A DNA stretch of 64,000 nt from Micromonospora rubida. GTDB lineage: Bacteria > Actinomycetota > Actinomycetes > Mycobacteriales > Micromonosporaceae. How positions within the stretch are numbered: the first letter of the stretch is position 1; every line of letters begins with the position of its first letter. Below, piece by piece: positions 17,084 to 26,510 of this stretch. The stretch spans positions 558,001-622,000 of the forward strand of contig NZ_JAAALO010000001.1 in NCBI RefSeq assembly GCF_009908295.1, in the 5' to 3' direction. The translations under genes were made by a program, and so were the position numbers. Below the pieces are notes generated by a model. The model ran no database searches. It worked only from the letters and a program-made list of their open reading frames with translations, and was not told where the DNA came from.

Positions 17084-17470
17084 ATGATCGAGTTTCATCT
17101 GGACGGTCGCTCCGGCGTCGCGCCCTACATGCAGCTGATCCGGCAGGTGCGCCACGCCCTGCGCCTCGGACTGCTGCGCGAGGGTGACCGACTCCCGACG
17201 ATCAAGGACGTGGTCGCCTCCGTCGCGATCAACCCGAATACGGTGCTCAAGGCCTACCGGGAGCTTGAGTACGAGGGCCTGGTAGCCGCCCGCCCCGGTG
17301 TCGGCACCTTCGTGGCCCGCACGCTCAACGACGAGGCCGCCGCGGTCGAGCCGCTGCGCGAGGAACTGCGGGCCTGGCTGCGCCGGGCGCAGGCGGCCGG
17401 GCTCGACGCGGAGAGCATCGAGGCGTTGTTCGCGACCACCTTCCGCTCCCAGTTTCAGGAGTCCGCATGA
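17084..17470 (+). CDS. GntR-family transcriptional regulator, YtrA subfamily
   Basis: 128 residues. Winged helix at the N-terminus: PYMQLIRQVRHALRLGLLREGDRLPTIKDVVASVAINPNTVLKAYRELEYEGLVAARPGVGTFV, followed by only ~45 helical residues, the short form typical of YtrA regulators that control an adjacent ABC transporter. Its stop overlaps the ATPase ATG by 4 bp. Likely represses its own operon through the upstream inverted repeat. Confidence 0.93.
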   Translation: MIEFHLDGRSGVAPYMQLIRQVRHALRLGLLREGDRLPTIKDVVASVAINPNTVLKAYRELEYEGLVAARPGVGTFVARTLNDEAAAVEPLREELRAWLRRAQAAGLDAESIEALFATTFRSQFQESA

Positions 17471-18357
17471 CCGACCCGGTGTTGCAGGCCGACGGCCTGA
17501 CCAAGCGCTACGGGCGCCGCGTGGCGTTGGCCGACTGCACCGTCGACGTGCCGCCCGGCCGGGTCGTCGGGCTGGTCGGCCCGAACGGCGCCGGCAAGAC
17601 CACCCTGCTCCAACTCACGGTGGGCATGCTCACGCCCACCGCCGGACGGATCACCGTGCTGGGCGGCCGCCCCGGCGACGGACCGGGCCAACTGGCGAAG
17701 GTCGGCTTCGTGGCGCAGGACGCGCCCACCTACGCCGGCCTCTCCATCGCCGACCACCTGCGCTTCGGCGCCCGCACCAACCCGCGGTGGGACCAGGCGC
17801 TGGCGGATGAGCGAATCGCCCAGCTCGGCCTGGACCCGGCGCAGAAGGCGGGCCGACTCTCCGGTGGCCAGCGCGCCCAGTTGGCGCTGACCATGGCCGC
17901 AGCGAAGCGTCCCGAGCTGCTGATCCTGGACGAGCCGGTGGCCAGCCTCGACCCGATCGCCCGGCGGGAGTTCCTGCGCGGCCTGATGGCGCACGCCGCC
18001 GAGCACGGCAGCAGCGTGATCCTCTCCTCTCACCTGGTGTCCGACCTGGAGCGGGTCTGCGACTACCTGATCGTGCTGACCGCGTCCCGGGTCCGCGTCG
18101 CCGGCGACATCGAGGAGCTGATGGGCAGCCACTACCGGCTGACCGGCGCCCGCCGGAACGCCGCGGACCTGCCCGCCGGCGCCGAGATGATCGAGCACAG
18201 CTTCACCGAACGGCAGTCCACGTTCATCGTGCGCAGTGTCGTGCCGATCGAGGACACCTCGCTGACCGTCGAACAACTCACCCTCGAAGACGTGGTCCTG
18301 GCCTATCTGTCGCGCTCCATCGAGGCGCACCGGCCCGAGTTGGAGATCTCCCGATGA
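17467..18357 (+). CDS. ABC transporter ATP-binding protein
   Basis: 296 residues, ATG within the regulator's stop. Walker A GPNGAGKTT, Q-loop FVAQDAPTYAGLS, signature LSGGQRAQL, Walker B LLILDEPVASLD and a switch His in SSHLVSDLE. The ~80 residue C-terminal extension is usual for YtrB/antibiotic or lipid exporter ATPases. Partner is the next gene (4 bp overlap). Confidence 0.94.
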   Translation: MTDPVLQADGLTKRYGRRVALADCTVDVPPGRVVGLVGPNGAGKTTLLQLTVGMLTPTAGRITVLGGRPGDGPGQLAKVGFVAQDAPTYAGLSIADHLRFGARTNPRWDQALADERIAQLGLDPAQKAGRLSGGQRAQLALTMAAAKRPELLILDEPVASLDPIARREFLRGLMAHAAEHGSSVILSSHLVSDLERVCDYLIVLTASRVRVAGDIEELMGSHYRLTGARRNAADLPAGAEMIEHSFTERQSTFIVRSVVPIEDTSLTVEQLTLEDVVLAYLSRSIEAHRPELEISR

Positions 18358-19349
18358 TCTGGTTCACCTGGCGCCAGTTCCGCACCCCGGCTGCTGTCGC
18401 CGCGGTCGCTCTGGCCGTTCTCGCCGCCGTGCTGCTGGTCAGCGCCAACACCATCACCGACCTGTACGCGGGCGTAGCCGCCTGCCAGGGCGACTGCGGC
18501 AACGCCATCGAGGCCTTCCTCACCCGGTTCGACAACAGCGCCGGCGGCACGATCTACTACGTCACGCTGGCGATCATGTACGCCGCACCACCGCTGATCG
18601 GCATCTTCTGGGGCGCGCCGCTGGTCGCCCGCGAGATCGAGGCCGGCACCCACCGACTGGCCTGGAACCAGTCGATCACCCGGTCCCGCTGGCTCGCCAC
18701 CAAGCTCGGCCTGGTCGGTGCCGCCACCGCCGCCACGACCGGCCTGCTGAGCTGGGCGGTCACCGCCTGGGCGAGCCGGGTCGACAGCGCTGCGGCGGAC
18801 CGGATCACGCCGCTGGTGTTCGGCGCCCGCGGCATCGTGCCGGTCGGGTACGCGCTGTTCGCCTTCACCCTCGGCGTCACCGTCGGGATGCTGATCCGCC
18901 GCACAGTCCCGGCGATGGCCGGCACGCTGGCGGTCTACACCGCCACGGTGGCCGCGATGCCGCTGTGGCTGCGTACCCACCTGGCGCCGGCCCGGCACGA
19001 GACGCCGCCACTGGACATGGACAACCTGGACGCGCTGATGATCGACCGGAGCCGCAACATGGTGATCGAGCCGAACGACGTGACCAACGCCTGGACGATC
19101 ACCAACCGCCCGATCACCCCGAGCGGCCAGGTCTTCACCGGGCCGTCCGACCCGGCCCGGTGCAGCCCCGACGCGCCGCACGGTTCGTGCGCCGACTGGG
19201 TCGGCACGCTCGGCCTGCGCCAGGACGTCGTCTACCACCCGGACAGCCAGTACTGGACGCTGCAGCTGGCCGAGACCGCCGTCTTCGTGGCCCTCGCCGC
19301 CGCGCTGGCGATCGTCAGCTTCTGGTGGCTCCGCCGCCGGCTGTCCTGA
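18354..19349 (+). CDS. ABC-2-like transporter permease
   Basis: 331 residues with about six hydrophobic segments (near 10-32, 65-90, 115-140, 155-180, 185-205 and 300-320) and a large extracytoplasmic loop before the last one. WFTWRQFRTPAA at the start and REIEAGTHRLAWNQSITRSRWLATKLG are characteristic of actinobacterial transporters of this operon type. Exported substrate unknown. Confidence 0.9.
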   Translation: MIWFTWRQFRTPAAVAAVALAVLAAVLLVSANTITDLYAGVAACQGDCGNAIEAFLTRFDNSAGGTIYYVTLAIMYAAPPLIGIFWGAPLVAREIEAGTHRLAWNQSITRSRWLATKLGLVGAATAATTGLLSWAVTAWASRVDSAAADRITPLVFGARGIVPVGYALFAFTLGVTVGMLIRRTVPAMAGTLAVYTATVAAMPLWLRTHLAPARHETPPLDMDNLDALMIDRSRNMVIEPNDVTNAWTITNRPITPSGQVFTGPSDPARCSPDAPHGSCADWVGTLGLRQDVVYHPDSQYWTLQLAETAVFVALAAALAIVSFWWLRRRLS

Positions 19350-19463
19350 CCGAGGGACCGGGTCACACCGTCCTGACCGGGGGCCGGGTCGCGAGCTCCG
19401 ATCCGGCTGACACCGCCGGGTGAGCCACCAAGACGCGCATCCGCAATCGCTCCCCGGCCCGCA

Positions 19464-21207
19464 TCAGCGCTCGACTGTCTCCGGGAGCCACCCTGTCCGG
19501 ATGAAGTACCCGACGCAGGCACCGAACAACGCCTCGTCCACCTCCGGGCGGGACACGCCGGAGCCGGCCAGGGCGGCGTCGGTGGCGCTGGGGTCGAAGA
19601 CCAGGCCGCCCTCCGAGCCGGCTCCGGTCAGCTCCGCGGCCAGCGTGCCCAGCAGCGGGAACGCCGCGTTGCCCGCGTCGGCGCCGATCCGGTCTAGCCA
19701 CTCCCCCGGGTCGACCTCGGGCAGCGCGTAGCCTCTCGACCGCAGCCAGCCCAGCGCGGTGTCCAGCCGCAGCAGCCGCCCGGCGGCCAGGTGGAAGGTG
19801 CGGCCGGCCGCCGCAGGCTGCCGGGACAGGGTGACGATGGCGTCGCTGACGTAGTCCACGGGCACCAGGTCGAAGGCGGCGTCCACCCCGGCGGGCGCGG
19901 CCTGGGCCTGGACGCAGCCCTTGAGCAGCAGCCACAGGTACTCGCCGCGCTGACAGGCGCCGGTGCGGCTGTGCCCGGCGATCCGGGTGGGCCGGTAGAC
20001 GGTGGCGGGCAGGGACCGGGCGCGGCGGCCTCGATCAGCCCTTCGGCCACCCACTTGCTCTGCGGGTAGCCGTGCTCCAGGGCCTCCGCCGGACCGGTGG
20101 GATGCTCCGGACCGATCGGGTGGTCCCCGTTCCCCGGGTACACGCCGACGGTGGAGACGTGGTGCACCGGCACGCTGCGGTGCCGGGCCGCCAGCCGCAG
20201 AATATCCCGGGTATCCGGCGTGCGGCGCTCTCGATCTCGCCCGGCTCGATCCGGTGTCCGGCGATCTTGACCTGGAAGTCGGTCCGGCCCCGGAAGTGCA
20301 GCACCCCGGCGGAGTCCAGGAAGCCCAGGTCCCCCGTCCGGTACACGCGCACGGGCGCCCCGCCGAGCGGGACGAGGGTGAAGGCGGCGGCAGTGGCATC
20401 GGCGTCACCGACGTAGCCGAGGGCCAGCCCCGCACCGGCGAGGCAGATCTCACCCACCGCCCCCGGCGCGGCGACCTGGTCCCCGTCCAGGATGTGCACG
20501 GTGGTCTCGGGCACCGGGACGCCGAGCGGGATGCCGCCCGGGCGATCGCAGTCCGCCGCGCTGACCCGGTGGGTGGTGGCGAAGACACAGCTCTCCGCCG
20601 GCCCGTAGCCGTTGATCAGGGCGCAGTCCGGGTACCGGGTCAGGAATCGCTCCACATGGGTGGGTGAGAGCCGCTCGCCGCCGGTGATGACCTGGCGCAG
20701 GCCGGCGAGGCAGGGGCGATCCGGGTCGTCCTCGTCGACGAGGAAGTTGAACAGCGAGGAGGTCAGCCAGGCGGTGTCCAGCCCGGTCGCAACGACGAGG
20801 TCGGCGAGGTCGGCGGGGAGGAGATAGTCCGCGTCCGCGATGACGCAGGTGCCACCGCTGGTCAGCGGGCCCCACAGCTCCAGGCTGAAGGCGTCCCAGG
20901 AGACCGGGGCGGCCTGCAGCACCACCCGGCCGGGCCCGAAGTCCGCGAAGCCGCGCCCGGGGAAGAGCCGGGTGGTCGCGTGGTGCGGGGAGAGGACGCC
21001 CTTGGGTACGCCGGTGCTGCCCGAGGTGAAGAAGACGGTGGCGGCAGCGGCGCTGTCGACGTACGCCGACGGGGGTGCGGCGTCGAGGGTCGCGTAGTCG
21101 ACGCGCTCGTCGCGGTGGGCGAGCGCGATGGCGGAGGGACGCAGGCGAGCCTGGTGGGCCACCGCTTCGTGGATGAGCCGTGGAGCTGCGGGCAGGGGGT
21201 GCGGCAC
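19464..21207 (-). pseudogene. decayed NRPS-like gene: adenylation domain and thioester-reductase remnants
   Basis: The first part from GTG 21207 encodes adenylation motifs FFTSGSTGVPKGV, NGYGPAESCVFATTH, GELCLAG-like GEICLAGAGLALGYV and YRTGDLGFL. About 100 residues before the first motif are missing (YATLDA joins SAYVDSAAAATVFF). After RIEPGEIESAARRIPG near 20207 the frame changes and sequence jumps to a reductase domain, DILRLAARHRSVPVHHVSTVGVYPG...YPQSKWVAEGLIEAA. A second frame change near 20030 continues with PATVYRPTRIAGHS through GYFIRTGWLPETVER. The end of the A domain, a carrier domain and the NADPH-binding half of the reductase have been deleted, so the product cannot be functional. 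Confidence 0.85.
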
Positions 21208-21266
21208 GAAGTTGACTCCCGAACGTCCGACAGGGATGGGGCGTCGCGCGAGATGGGGTGCGGTGC

Positions 21267-21512
21267 TCAGGCCCCGGTCGCCGAGATGACGTCGGCCAGG
21301 GTGTCGCTGTCGAACAGGACCTCCGGGCTGATGCGCACGCCCAGTTCCTTGCCGATCCGGGCGCAGATCCGCATGGCCTGCAGGGACGTGCCGCCGAAGT
21401 CGTAAAAGCTGTCGGCCGCCGCGACATGCGGCACCTTCAGCACGTCGGCGACGATGCGGAGGACGGCGTCGTGGCTACCGGTGCGCGGTGCGGGGATGTG
21501 CTGCTCGGTCAA
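21267..21512 (-). CDS. free-standing acyl/peptidyl carrier protein
   Basis: 81 residues from TTG 21512; the frame is open to GTG 21596 and the true start is unclear. The phosphopantetheine site is intact in DSFYDFGGTSLQAMRI (Ser of GGTS). Length is that of a single carrier domain. It precedes the NRPS relic on the same strand by 60 bp and probably belonged to it; with its partner broken it may be an orphan. Confidence 0.75.
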   Translation of the reverse strand: MTEQHIPAPRTGSHDAVLRIVADVLKVPHVAAADSFYDFGGTSLQAMRICARIGKELGVRISPEVLFDSDTLADVISATGA

Positions 21513-21628
21513 CGTCCTGTGCCCACTCTCGCCTCGGATGGGGGTCTCGCCGGAGCGATGCTCGAAAGCAACCGTAGTCAACCCTGCCGACCCCACGTCA
21601 ACGAGCCCGCCGGCCTTACCCTCGCACC

Positions 21629-21982
21629 ATGGCCAGGATTCGCAAGCGGATGATTCGCGTCGACGGCGTCGATTACCAATGGGTGGTCCGGCACGTCGAC
21701 GCCGGTCACGTCGCAGTCATGGTCCGGCACATCGCGACCGGACGAGGCACGCAGTTGGAGGTCCAGGTGGCCTTCGACGACCCGTGGCTCAACTATGGAC
21801 CGATCATCACCGCGCCGCCGGACCGGGTGGCCGAGGTCTTCGCCCTGGCCCCGGTCACGCCGCAGTTGGTCGCGGAACTGATCCAGGCGGCGCTCGCCGC
21901 AGGCTGGCAGGTTGATGGGGTCGGCGGGCCACTACGCTTCACGCTCAGCCGGGACCATGACCGGCTGGAGCCCGTGTCCTGA
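21629..21982 (+). CDS. conserved hypothetical protein
   Basis: 117 residues, no signal peptide or membrane segment. It starts MARIRKRMIRVDGVDYQWVVRHVD and ends in a WQVDGVGGPLRFTLSRDHDRL segment, resembling small uncharacterised actinobacterial proteins of about 110-120 residues. Divergent from the carrier protein gene. No function proposed. Confidence 0.65.
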   Translation: MARIRKRMIRVDGVDYQWVVRHVDAGHVAVMVRHIATGRGTQLEVQVAFDDPWLNYGPIITAPPDRVAEVFALAPVTPQLVAELIQAALAAGWQVDGVGGPLRFTLSRDHDRLEPVS

Positions 21983-22014
21983 CGACTACCAAACTGACAG
22001 GTACGGGTCCGGAG

Positions 22015-22070
22015 GCCGTTACGGCGCTTTTCGACTGGGGGTTCGGCGAGCTCGGGCTGCGCCGGATCTC
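22015..22070 (+). pseudogene. GNAT acetyltransferase fragment
   Basis: The plus strand encodes [19 protein letters not shown], closely matching AVTALLDWGFDEFGLHRV of the intact GNAT gene at 25739-26311. Nothing upstream or downstream continues the domain. The IS630 element begins two bases later, but the pre-insertion sequence reconstructed across the IS also does not continue the gene. Confidence 0.65.
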
Positions 22071-23161
22071 TAGTGTCCTGCGCCGGAAATTCGCCTACAA
22101 AATTGTGCGGCTGATTCGAGGATCTCTTCGGCGGTCTTGGTCCAGGTGAACGGCCGTGGGTCGCGGTTCCAGTCGGCGATCCAGGAGCGGATGTCGGCTT
22201 CCAGGGCTTGGACGCTCTTGTGTGCGCCGCGGCGGATCTTCTGCTCTGCGAGGTGGCCGAACCAGCGTTCGACCTGGTTGATCCAGGACGAGCCGGTCGG
22301 GGTGAAGTGCATGTGGAACCGGGGATGTTTCGCCAGCCAGGCCCGCACGGTCGGGGTCTTGTGGGTGCCGTAGTTTTCGCAGACCAGGTGCACATCCAAC
22401 TCGGCCGGCACCGCCTTGTCGATCGTGGTCAGGAACTTCCTGAACTCGACGGCGCGGTGCTGGCGATGCAACTCGCCGATCACGTGACCGTCGGCGATGT
22501 TGAACGCGGCGACCAGGCTGGTGATCCCGTTGCGGGCATAGTCGTGGGTACGCCGTTCGGGCATGCCGGGCATCATCGGCAGGACCGGCTGGGACCTGTC
22601 GAGGGCCTGGATCTGGCTCTTCTCGTCAACGCAGAGCACGACGGCCCGCTCGGGTGGGTTGTGGTAGAGGCCGACGACGTCGACGACCTTCTCGATGAAC
22701 AGCGCGTCCGTGGACAGTTTGACGGTCTCGCTCCGGTGTGGCTTGAGGCCGAAATCCCGCCAGATTCGTCCGATCGTGGACTTCGACAATCCCGACTTCT
22801 CGGCCATCAACGTGCGTGACCAGTGGGTGGCGTTGCGCGGAGTCCGCTCCAACGTCGTCACCACCACGTCCTCGACCTGGTCGAGGCTGATCGACGGTGG
22901 GCGCCCTGGTCGCTGCTCGTCCACCAGCCCGTCCAGCCGTAGCTTCAGAAACCGCCGCCGCCACTTGCCCACCGTGGACAAATGCACCCCGAGATCCCCT
23001 GCGACATCGGTGTTCGACGCACCTTCAGCACAGGCCAGGACGATCCGTGAACGCATCGCCAGGACCTGCGACGACTTCGCCCGCCGTGACCACCGCGTCA
23101 ACGTCACTCGCTCTTCGTCGGTCAGCGTCAGGGGCGCAGTGGGACGCCCGGTTCTCGGCAT
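22070..23161 (-). CDS. IS630-family transposase
   Basis: 363 residues, ATG. N-terminal HTH ([26 protein letters not shown]) and a second HTH/linker ([22 protein letters not shown]) precede the DDE domain. First Asp in [16 protein letters not shown]; the second motif, normally DNYGTHK, reads VCENYGTHK with GAA for Glu; the third acidic residue is in [13 protein letters not shown]. Full length, but the Asp-to-Glu change may impair catalysis. The stop TAG is formed by the target TA plus the first base of the left end. Confidence 0.95.
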   Translation of the reverse strand: MPRTGRPTAPLTLTDEERVTLTRWSRRAKSSQVLAMRSRIVLACAEGASNTDVAGDLGVHLSTVGKWRRRFLKLRLDGLVDEQRPGRPPSISLDQVEDVVVTTLERTPRNATHWSRTLMAEKSGLSKSTIGRIWRDFGLKPHRSETVKLSTDALFIEKVVDVVGLYHNPPERAVVLCVDEKSQIQALDRSQPVLPMMPGMPERRTHDYARNGITSLVAAFNIADGHVIGELHRQHRAVEFRKFLTTIDKAVPAELDVHLVCENYGTHKTPTVRAWLAKHPRFHMHFTPTGSSWINQVERWFGHLAEQKIRRGAHKSVQALEADIRSWIADWNRDPRPFTWTKTAEEILESAAQFCRRISGAGH

Positions 23162-23207
23162 CCCACCACCCTGCCCACTTATCAGGCGAACTTCAGGCGC
23201 AGGGCAC
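22073..23207. mobile_element. IS630-family insertion sequence with terminal inverted repeats and TA duplication
   Basis: Ends are GTGTCCTGCGCCGGAAATTC (22073 onward) and, reversed, GTGCCCTGCGCCTGAAGTTC (from 23207): 21 of the first 24 positions match. TA flanks both ends (22071-22072 and 23208-23209), the target duplication of IS630/Tc1 elements. Length 1135 bp. Removing the IS and one TA restores a TAG at the end of the marR gene, so the insertion sits exactly on that stop codon. Confidence 0.92.
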
Positions 23208-23629
23208 TAGCGTGTGGCGAGCCGCTCCAGCAGGGCCGAGCTCCGTCCCAGCAACGCCCGCTCCTCATCCGTGAGTTCGGCCTCGATAGCCTGCGCGAGC
23301 CAACCGGCCCGGCGACCGCGCTCCGCTTCGAGCGCGGCCCGGCCCGCGTCCGACAGCTCGATCAGCGACTTGCGGCCGTCCGTGGGGTGCGCCCGGCGCG
23401 TAATCAGATTCTGTTCCATGAGCAGCCCCACCGCCCGGGCCATCGACTGGGGGCGTACGCGCTGATCGGCGGCGAGATCGCTGGTGGTCATGGCGCCGTC
23501 GCGGTCGAGTGCACCGAGCACGGCAACCTGGCCCAGCGGGATGCGGTCCTCGTGTTTGACGCGTCGGGTGAGCTTGCCCATCGCGGTGCGCAGTTCGGCG
23601 GCGATGGCGGCAGCTTCCGAGGTGGGCAT
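23207..23629 (-). CDS. MarR-family transcriptional regulator
   Basis: 140 residues from ATG 23629 ([14 protein letters not shown]). Winged helix: [71 protein letters not shown]. Divergent from the enolase gene with a 150 bp intergenic region containing two inverted repeats, so it probably controls itself and the enolase. Its stop codon is at the IS630 insertion point but the protein is not truncated. Confidence 0.93.
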   Translation of the reverse strand: MPTSEAAAIAAELRTAMGKLTRRVKHEDRIPLGQVAVLGALDRDGAMTTSDLAADQRVRPQSMARAVGLLMEQNLITRRAHPTDGRKSLIELSDAGRAALEAERGRRAGWLAQAIEAELTDEERALLGRSSALLERLATR

Positions 23630-23659
23630 AGGGCACTTTACCCCGTTGGTCAGCAAACC

Positions 23660-23700
23660 TGTGCACCTGACCTGCACAGCAACACTGAACAGCATTGCTG
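23660..23700. promoter_or_regulatory. candidate MarR operators
   Basis: Two overlapping palindromes lie between marR and the enolase gene: TGTGCA-N7-TGCACA (23660-23678) and CAGCAA-N12-TTGCTG (23677-23700). The first is close to the marR start, the second nearer the enolase. Candidates for the MarR protein's sites; either could be fortuitous. Confidence 0.5.
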
Positions 23701-23779
23701 TATGGTTTGGCGTCGTCGGGTTCAGCGCCAGCGTTGTCGCAGCCGGGGCCACGGCACACGACAACGGGAAGGAACTCCC

Positions 23780-25087
23780 ATGTCCGCAAAGGCAGTCGGA
23801 ACCGTCAACGCCGCCATCGAGACCGTCACCGCCCGCCGGATCATCGACAGCCGGGGCAACCCCACGGTCGAGGTCGACGTCGTCCTGGCGGACGGGTCCC
23901 TGGGGCGCGCGGCTGTCCCCTCCGGCGCCTCCACCGGCGCCAGGGAGGCCGTGGAACTGCGCGACGGAGACTCCGCGCGCTGGCACGGCAAGGGCGTCGA
24001 CCGCGCGGTGGCCCACGTCAACGGGGAGATCGCGGCGTCCGTGCGCGGCCGGGACGCGGCGGATCAGGCGGGTCTCGACGCCGCGCTGGTCGCCCTCGAC
24101 GGCACCGCCACGAAGTCTCGGCTCGGCGCCAACGCGATCCTCGGCGTCTCCCTCGCCGCCGCCAAGGCCGCCGCGGCGGCCCACCGCCAGCCCCTCTACC
24201 GCTACCTAGGCGGCGCCGACGCCCACCTCCTGCCGCTGCCGATGATGAACATCATCAACGGCGGCGCCCACGCCGACAATCCGCTGGATTTCCAGGAGTT
24301 CATGATCGCGCCCGTGGGCGCGGACACCTTCGCCGAAGCCGTTCGCATGGGCAGCGAGGTCTTCCACACCCTGCGCCGCGATTTGCTGGCCTCCGGGCAC
24401 TCCACGGGCGTCGGCGACGAGGGTGGCTTCGCGCCCGCGCTGCGTACCGCTGAGGAGGCGCTCGACTTCGTGATGACCGCCATCGAGCGCACCGGCTACC
24501 GCTCCGGCACGGACATCGGCCTGGTCATGGACCCGGCGTCGTCGGAGTTCTTCCGCGACGGGATGTACGACTACGCGGGCGAGGGGGTGCGCCGCACCCC
24601 CTCCGAGCAGGCCGACTACCTGGCCAAGCTCATCGACGCCTACCCGGTCGTCTCCATCGAGGACCCGATGGCGGAGAACGACCTGGACGGCTGGCGCGAG
24701 CTGACCGCCCGCGTCGGCGACCGCTGTCAGCTCACCGGCGACGACGTGTTCTGCACCAACGAGACGCTGCTGCGCGAGGGCATCCGCACCGGCGTCGGCA
24801 ACTCGGTCCTGGTCAAGGTCAATCAGATCGGGACACTGACCGAGGCGCTGACCGCGGTGGCCACGGCCCATCAGGCGGGCTGGACTGCTGTCATGTCGCA
24901 CCGCTCGGGCGAGACGGAGGACACCACCATCGCGGATCTGGCGGTGGCGACCGGCTGCGGTCAGATCAAGACCGGCTCGCTCTCCCGCTCCGACCGCACG
25001 GCGAAGTACAACCAACTGATCCGGATCGAAGAGGAGTTGGGCGACTCGGCGCGCTTCGCGGGCCGCTCCGCACTCCGTCGGGCGTGA
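23780..25087 (+). CDS. enolase (phosphopyruvate hydratase), probable second copy
   Basis: 435 residues, ATG with GGAAGGA upstream. Complete enolase: loop [27 protein letters not shown], catalytic Glu in GDEGGFAP, metal ligands in [23 protein letters not shown] and [10 protein letters not shown], catalytic Lys in [10 protein letters not shown], and [24 protein letters not shown] replaces the usual DxAASEF. It converts 2-phosphoglycerate to phosphoenolpyruvate. The normal actinobacterial eno is linked to ftsB/ppx-type genes; here it stands alone beside marR, which suggests a regulated paralog. Not essential-gene context. Confidence 0.93.
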   Translation: MSAKAVGTVNAAIETVTARRIIDSRGNPTVEVDVVLADGSLGRAAVPSGASTGAREAVELRDGDSARWHGKGVDRAVAHVNGEIAASVRGRDAADQAGLDAALVALDGTATKSRLGANAILGVSLAAAKAAAAAHRQPLYRYLGGADAHLLPLPMMNIINGGAHADNPLDFQEFMIAPVGADTFAEAVRMGSEVFHTLRRDLLASGHSTGVGDEGGFAPALRTAEEALDFVMTAIERTGYRSGTDIGLVMDPASSEFFRDGMYDYAGEGVRRTPSEQADYLAKLIDAYPVVSIEDPMAENDLDGWRELTARVGDRCQLTGDDVFCTNETLLREGIRTGVGNSVLVKVNQIGTLTEALTAVATAHQAGWTAVMSHRSGETEDTTIADLAVATGCGQIKTGSLSRSDRTAKYNQLIRIEEELGDSARFAGRSALRRA

Positions 25088-25114
25088 ACAGCGGGCAGAG
25101 GTAGAGACCATGTG

Positions 25115-25142
25115 GGGCCCCCCGATCACGATCGGGGGGCCC
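25115..25142 (+). terminator. hairpin terminator after enolase
   Basis: GGGCCCCCCGATC (25115-25127) and GATCGGGGGGCCC (25130-25142) form a perfect GC-rich stem with a minimal loop, 28 bp after the enolase stop and before the convergent VOC gene. Confidence 0.85.
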
Positions 25143-25155
25143 GGCGTGCGGCCAC

Positions 25156-25590
25156 TCAGTCGAGGCAGAACTCGTTGCCCTCGATGTCCTGCATCACGAG
25201 GCACGACTCGTTCTCGCCATCGGCACGCAGCAGTCGCACGCGTGCCGCGCCGAGCGCGATCAGCCGTGCGCATTCGGCCTCAAGTACGGCAAGCCGCTCC
25301 TCACCCACGAGCCCGGTGCCGACCCGCACGTCAAGATGCAGCCGATTCTTGACGACCTTGCCTTCGGGAACGCGCTGGAAGTACAGTCGCGGGCCCACGC
25401 CTGAGGGATCGTTGCATGCGAAAGCTGCGCCCTGTCGCTCAGGCGGCTGCGCGCGATCGAAATCGTCCCAGGTAGCAAACCCCTCCGGTGGCGGCGGTAC
25501 GACGTACCCCAACACCTCGCACCAGAATCGAGCGACGCGCTCGGGTTCCGCGCAGTCGAAGGTGACTTGGATCTGCTTGACCGATGCCAT
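25156..25590 (-). CDS. VOC (glyoxalase/dioxygenase-fold) family protein
   Basis: 144 residues from ATG 25590 (MASVKQIQVTFD); a longer frame starts at 25623. Pattern FDCAEPERVARFWCEVLGYVVPPPP, LYFQRVPEGKVVKNRLHLDVRVG and a C-terminal VMQDIEGNEFCLD are typical of the single-domain VOC proteins that resemble bleomycin-resistance/glyoxalase folds. Possible metal ligands are the His of RLHLDV and Glu of GNEFCLD. Substrate unknown. Confidence 0.88.
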   Translation of the reverse strand: MASVKQIQVTFDCAEPERVARFWCEVLGYVVPPPPEGFATWDDFDRAQPPERQGAAFACNDPSGVGPRLYFQRVPEGKVVKNRLHLDVRVGTGLVGEERLAVLEAECARLIALGAARVRLLRADGENESCLVMQDIEGNEFCLD

Positions 25591-25738
25591 CGGTCCACCA
25601 TAGAGGCGCTTCGTCGTCTCCACGGGCCCACCCCTGGCTGGGTTGGTGGCGCATGCGGCCGACTCGTGAAGATGAGCGGGACCTTGAGCCGCGGGATATC
25701 GAGAGGCCAGCAGGCTCCGGCTCCCCTACGATCGCGTG

Positions 25739-26311
25739 ATGTTCCGGCCGACGTACCCGATTCGCACCGCGCGGCTCACCCTGCGCCCGGTCACGCTGGA
25801 CGACCTCGACGACGTGTACGCCTATCAGCGCCGCCCCGACGTCGTGCGCTGGATGCTCGGCGCGGAGCCGCGTACCCGCGAGCAGTCACGCTCGTCGGTG
25901 CTCGCCATGGCCGGCGAGGACGCGCTGCGCGCGGAGGGCGACTGCCTGACCCTGGCCGTGTCCACCGACGCCGGGGTGATCGGAACCGTGGAGCTGGTCT
26001 GGCGCAGCCGGCTCGACCGCACGGCCGAACTCGGGTACGTCTTCCACCCCGACCATGGGGGACGGGGGCTGGCGACGGAAGCCGTGACGGCGCTCCTGGA
26101 CTGGGGGTTCGACGAGTTCGGGTTGCACCGGGTCTACGGCCGGTGCCACGGCCGCAACGAGGCGTCCGCCCGCCTGATGACCCGGATCGGCATGCGCCAG
26201 GAAGCGCGCCATGTCGAGAGCTACCTGCTCCGGGGCGAGTGGGCGGACCGACTCGTCTTCGCCGTCCTGGCCCACGAGTGGCGGTCCCGCGCGGCGACAG
26301 CAGAGGGCTGA
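25739..26311 (+). CDS. GNAT-family N-acetyltransferase (RimJ/RimL type)
   Basis: 190 residues from ATG 25739; a GTG immediately before is possible. RTARLTLRPVTLDDLDDVYAYQRRPDVVRWM is the RimJ/L start, and GYVFHPDHGGRGLATEAVTALLDWGFDEFGLHRV contains the acetyl-CoA loop (GGRGLAT). NEASARLMTRIGMRQEAR is the typical C-terminal motif. Two broken homologous fragments lie at 22015-22070 and 29712-29836. Substrate unknown. Confidence 0.92.
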   Translation: MFRPTYPIRTARLTLRPVTLDDLDDVYAYQRRPDVVRWMLGAEPRTREQSRSSVLAMAGEDALRAEGDCLTLAVSTDAGVIGTVELVWRSRLDRTAELGYVFHPDHGGRGLATEAVTALLDWGFDEFGLHRVYGRCHGRNEASARLMTRIGMRQEARHVESYLLRGEWADRLVFAVLAHEWRSRAATAEG

Positions 26312-26357
26312 CGCCCCTGGGCCGCACTCGACGCCCCGCTCCACGAGGTCAGCACAC

Positions 26358-26400
26358 CCGGCGGCGAGACCGTTCCTGCTGGTGAACGGTTCGCCGCCGG
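26358..26400 (+). terminator. hairpin downstream of the GNAT gene
   Basis: CCGGCGGCGA plus ACCGTTC (26358-26375, one bulged G) pairs with GAACGGTTCGCCGCCGG (26384-26400) across an 8 nt loop, 47 bp after the GNAT stop. Confidence 0.75.
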
Positions 26401-26472
26401 TGTGGGCAGGGGCCAAGGCATGATCAGGAGATGCTGCTCTCTCTGCGGTTCCGAGGCCGCCCTGCGGCTTGC

Positions 26473-26500
26473 AAACTTTACCGACTGGTCAGTACAGTTT
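26473..26500. promoter_or_regulatory. 28 bp palindromic operator upstream of the MFS pump
   Basis: Halves AAACTTTACCGACT and GGTCAGTACAGTTT agree at 11 of 14 positions when inverted. The site ends 10 bp before the MFS start, overlapping its promoter. Size and symmetry suit a TetR dimer pair, and a TetR gene follows the pump. Confidence 0.75.
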
Positions 26501-26510
26501 CGAGGTGGCC

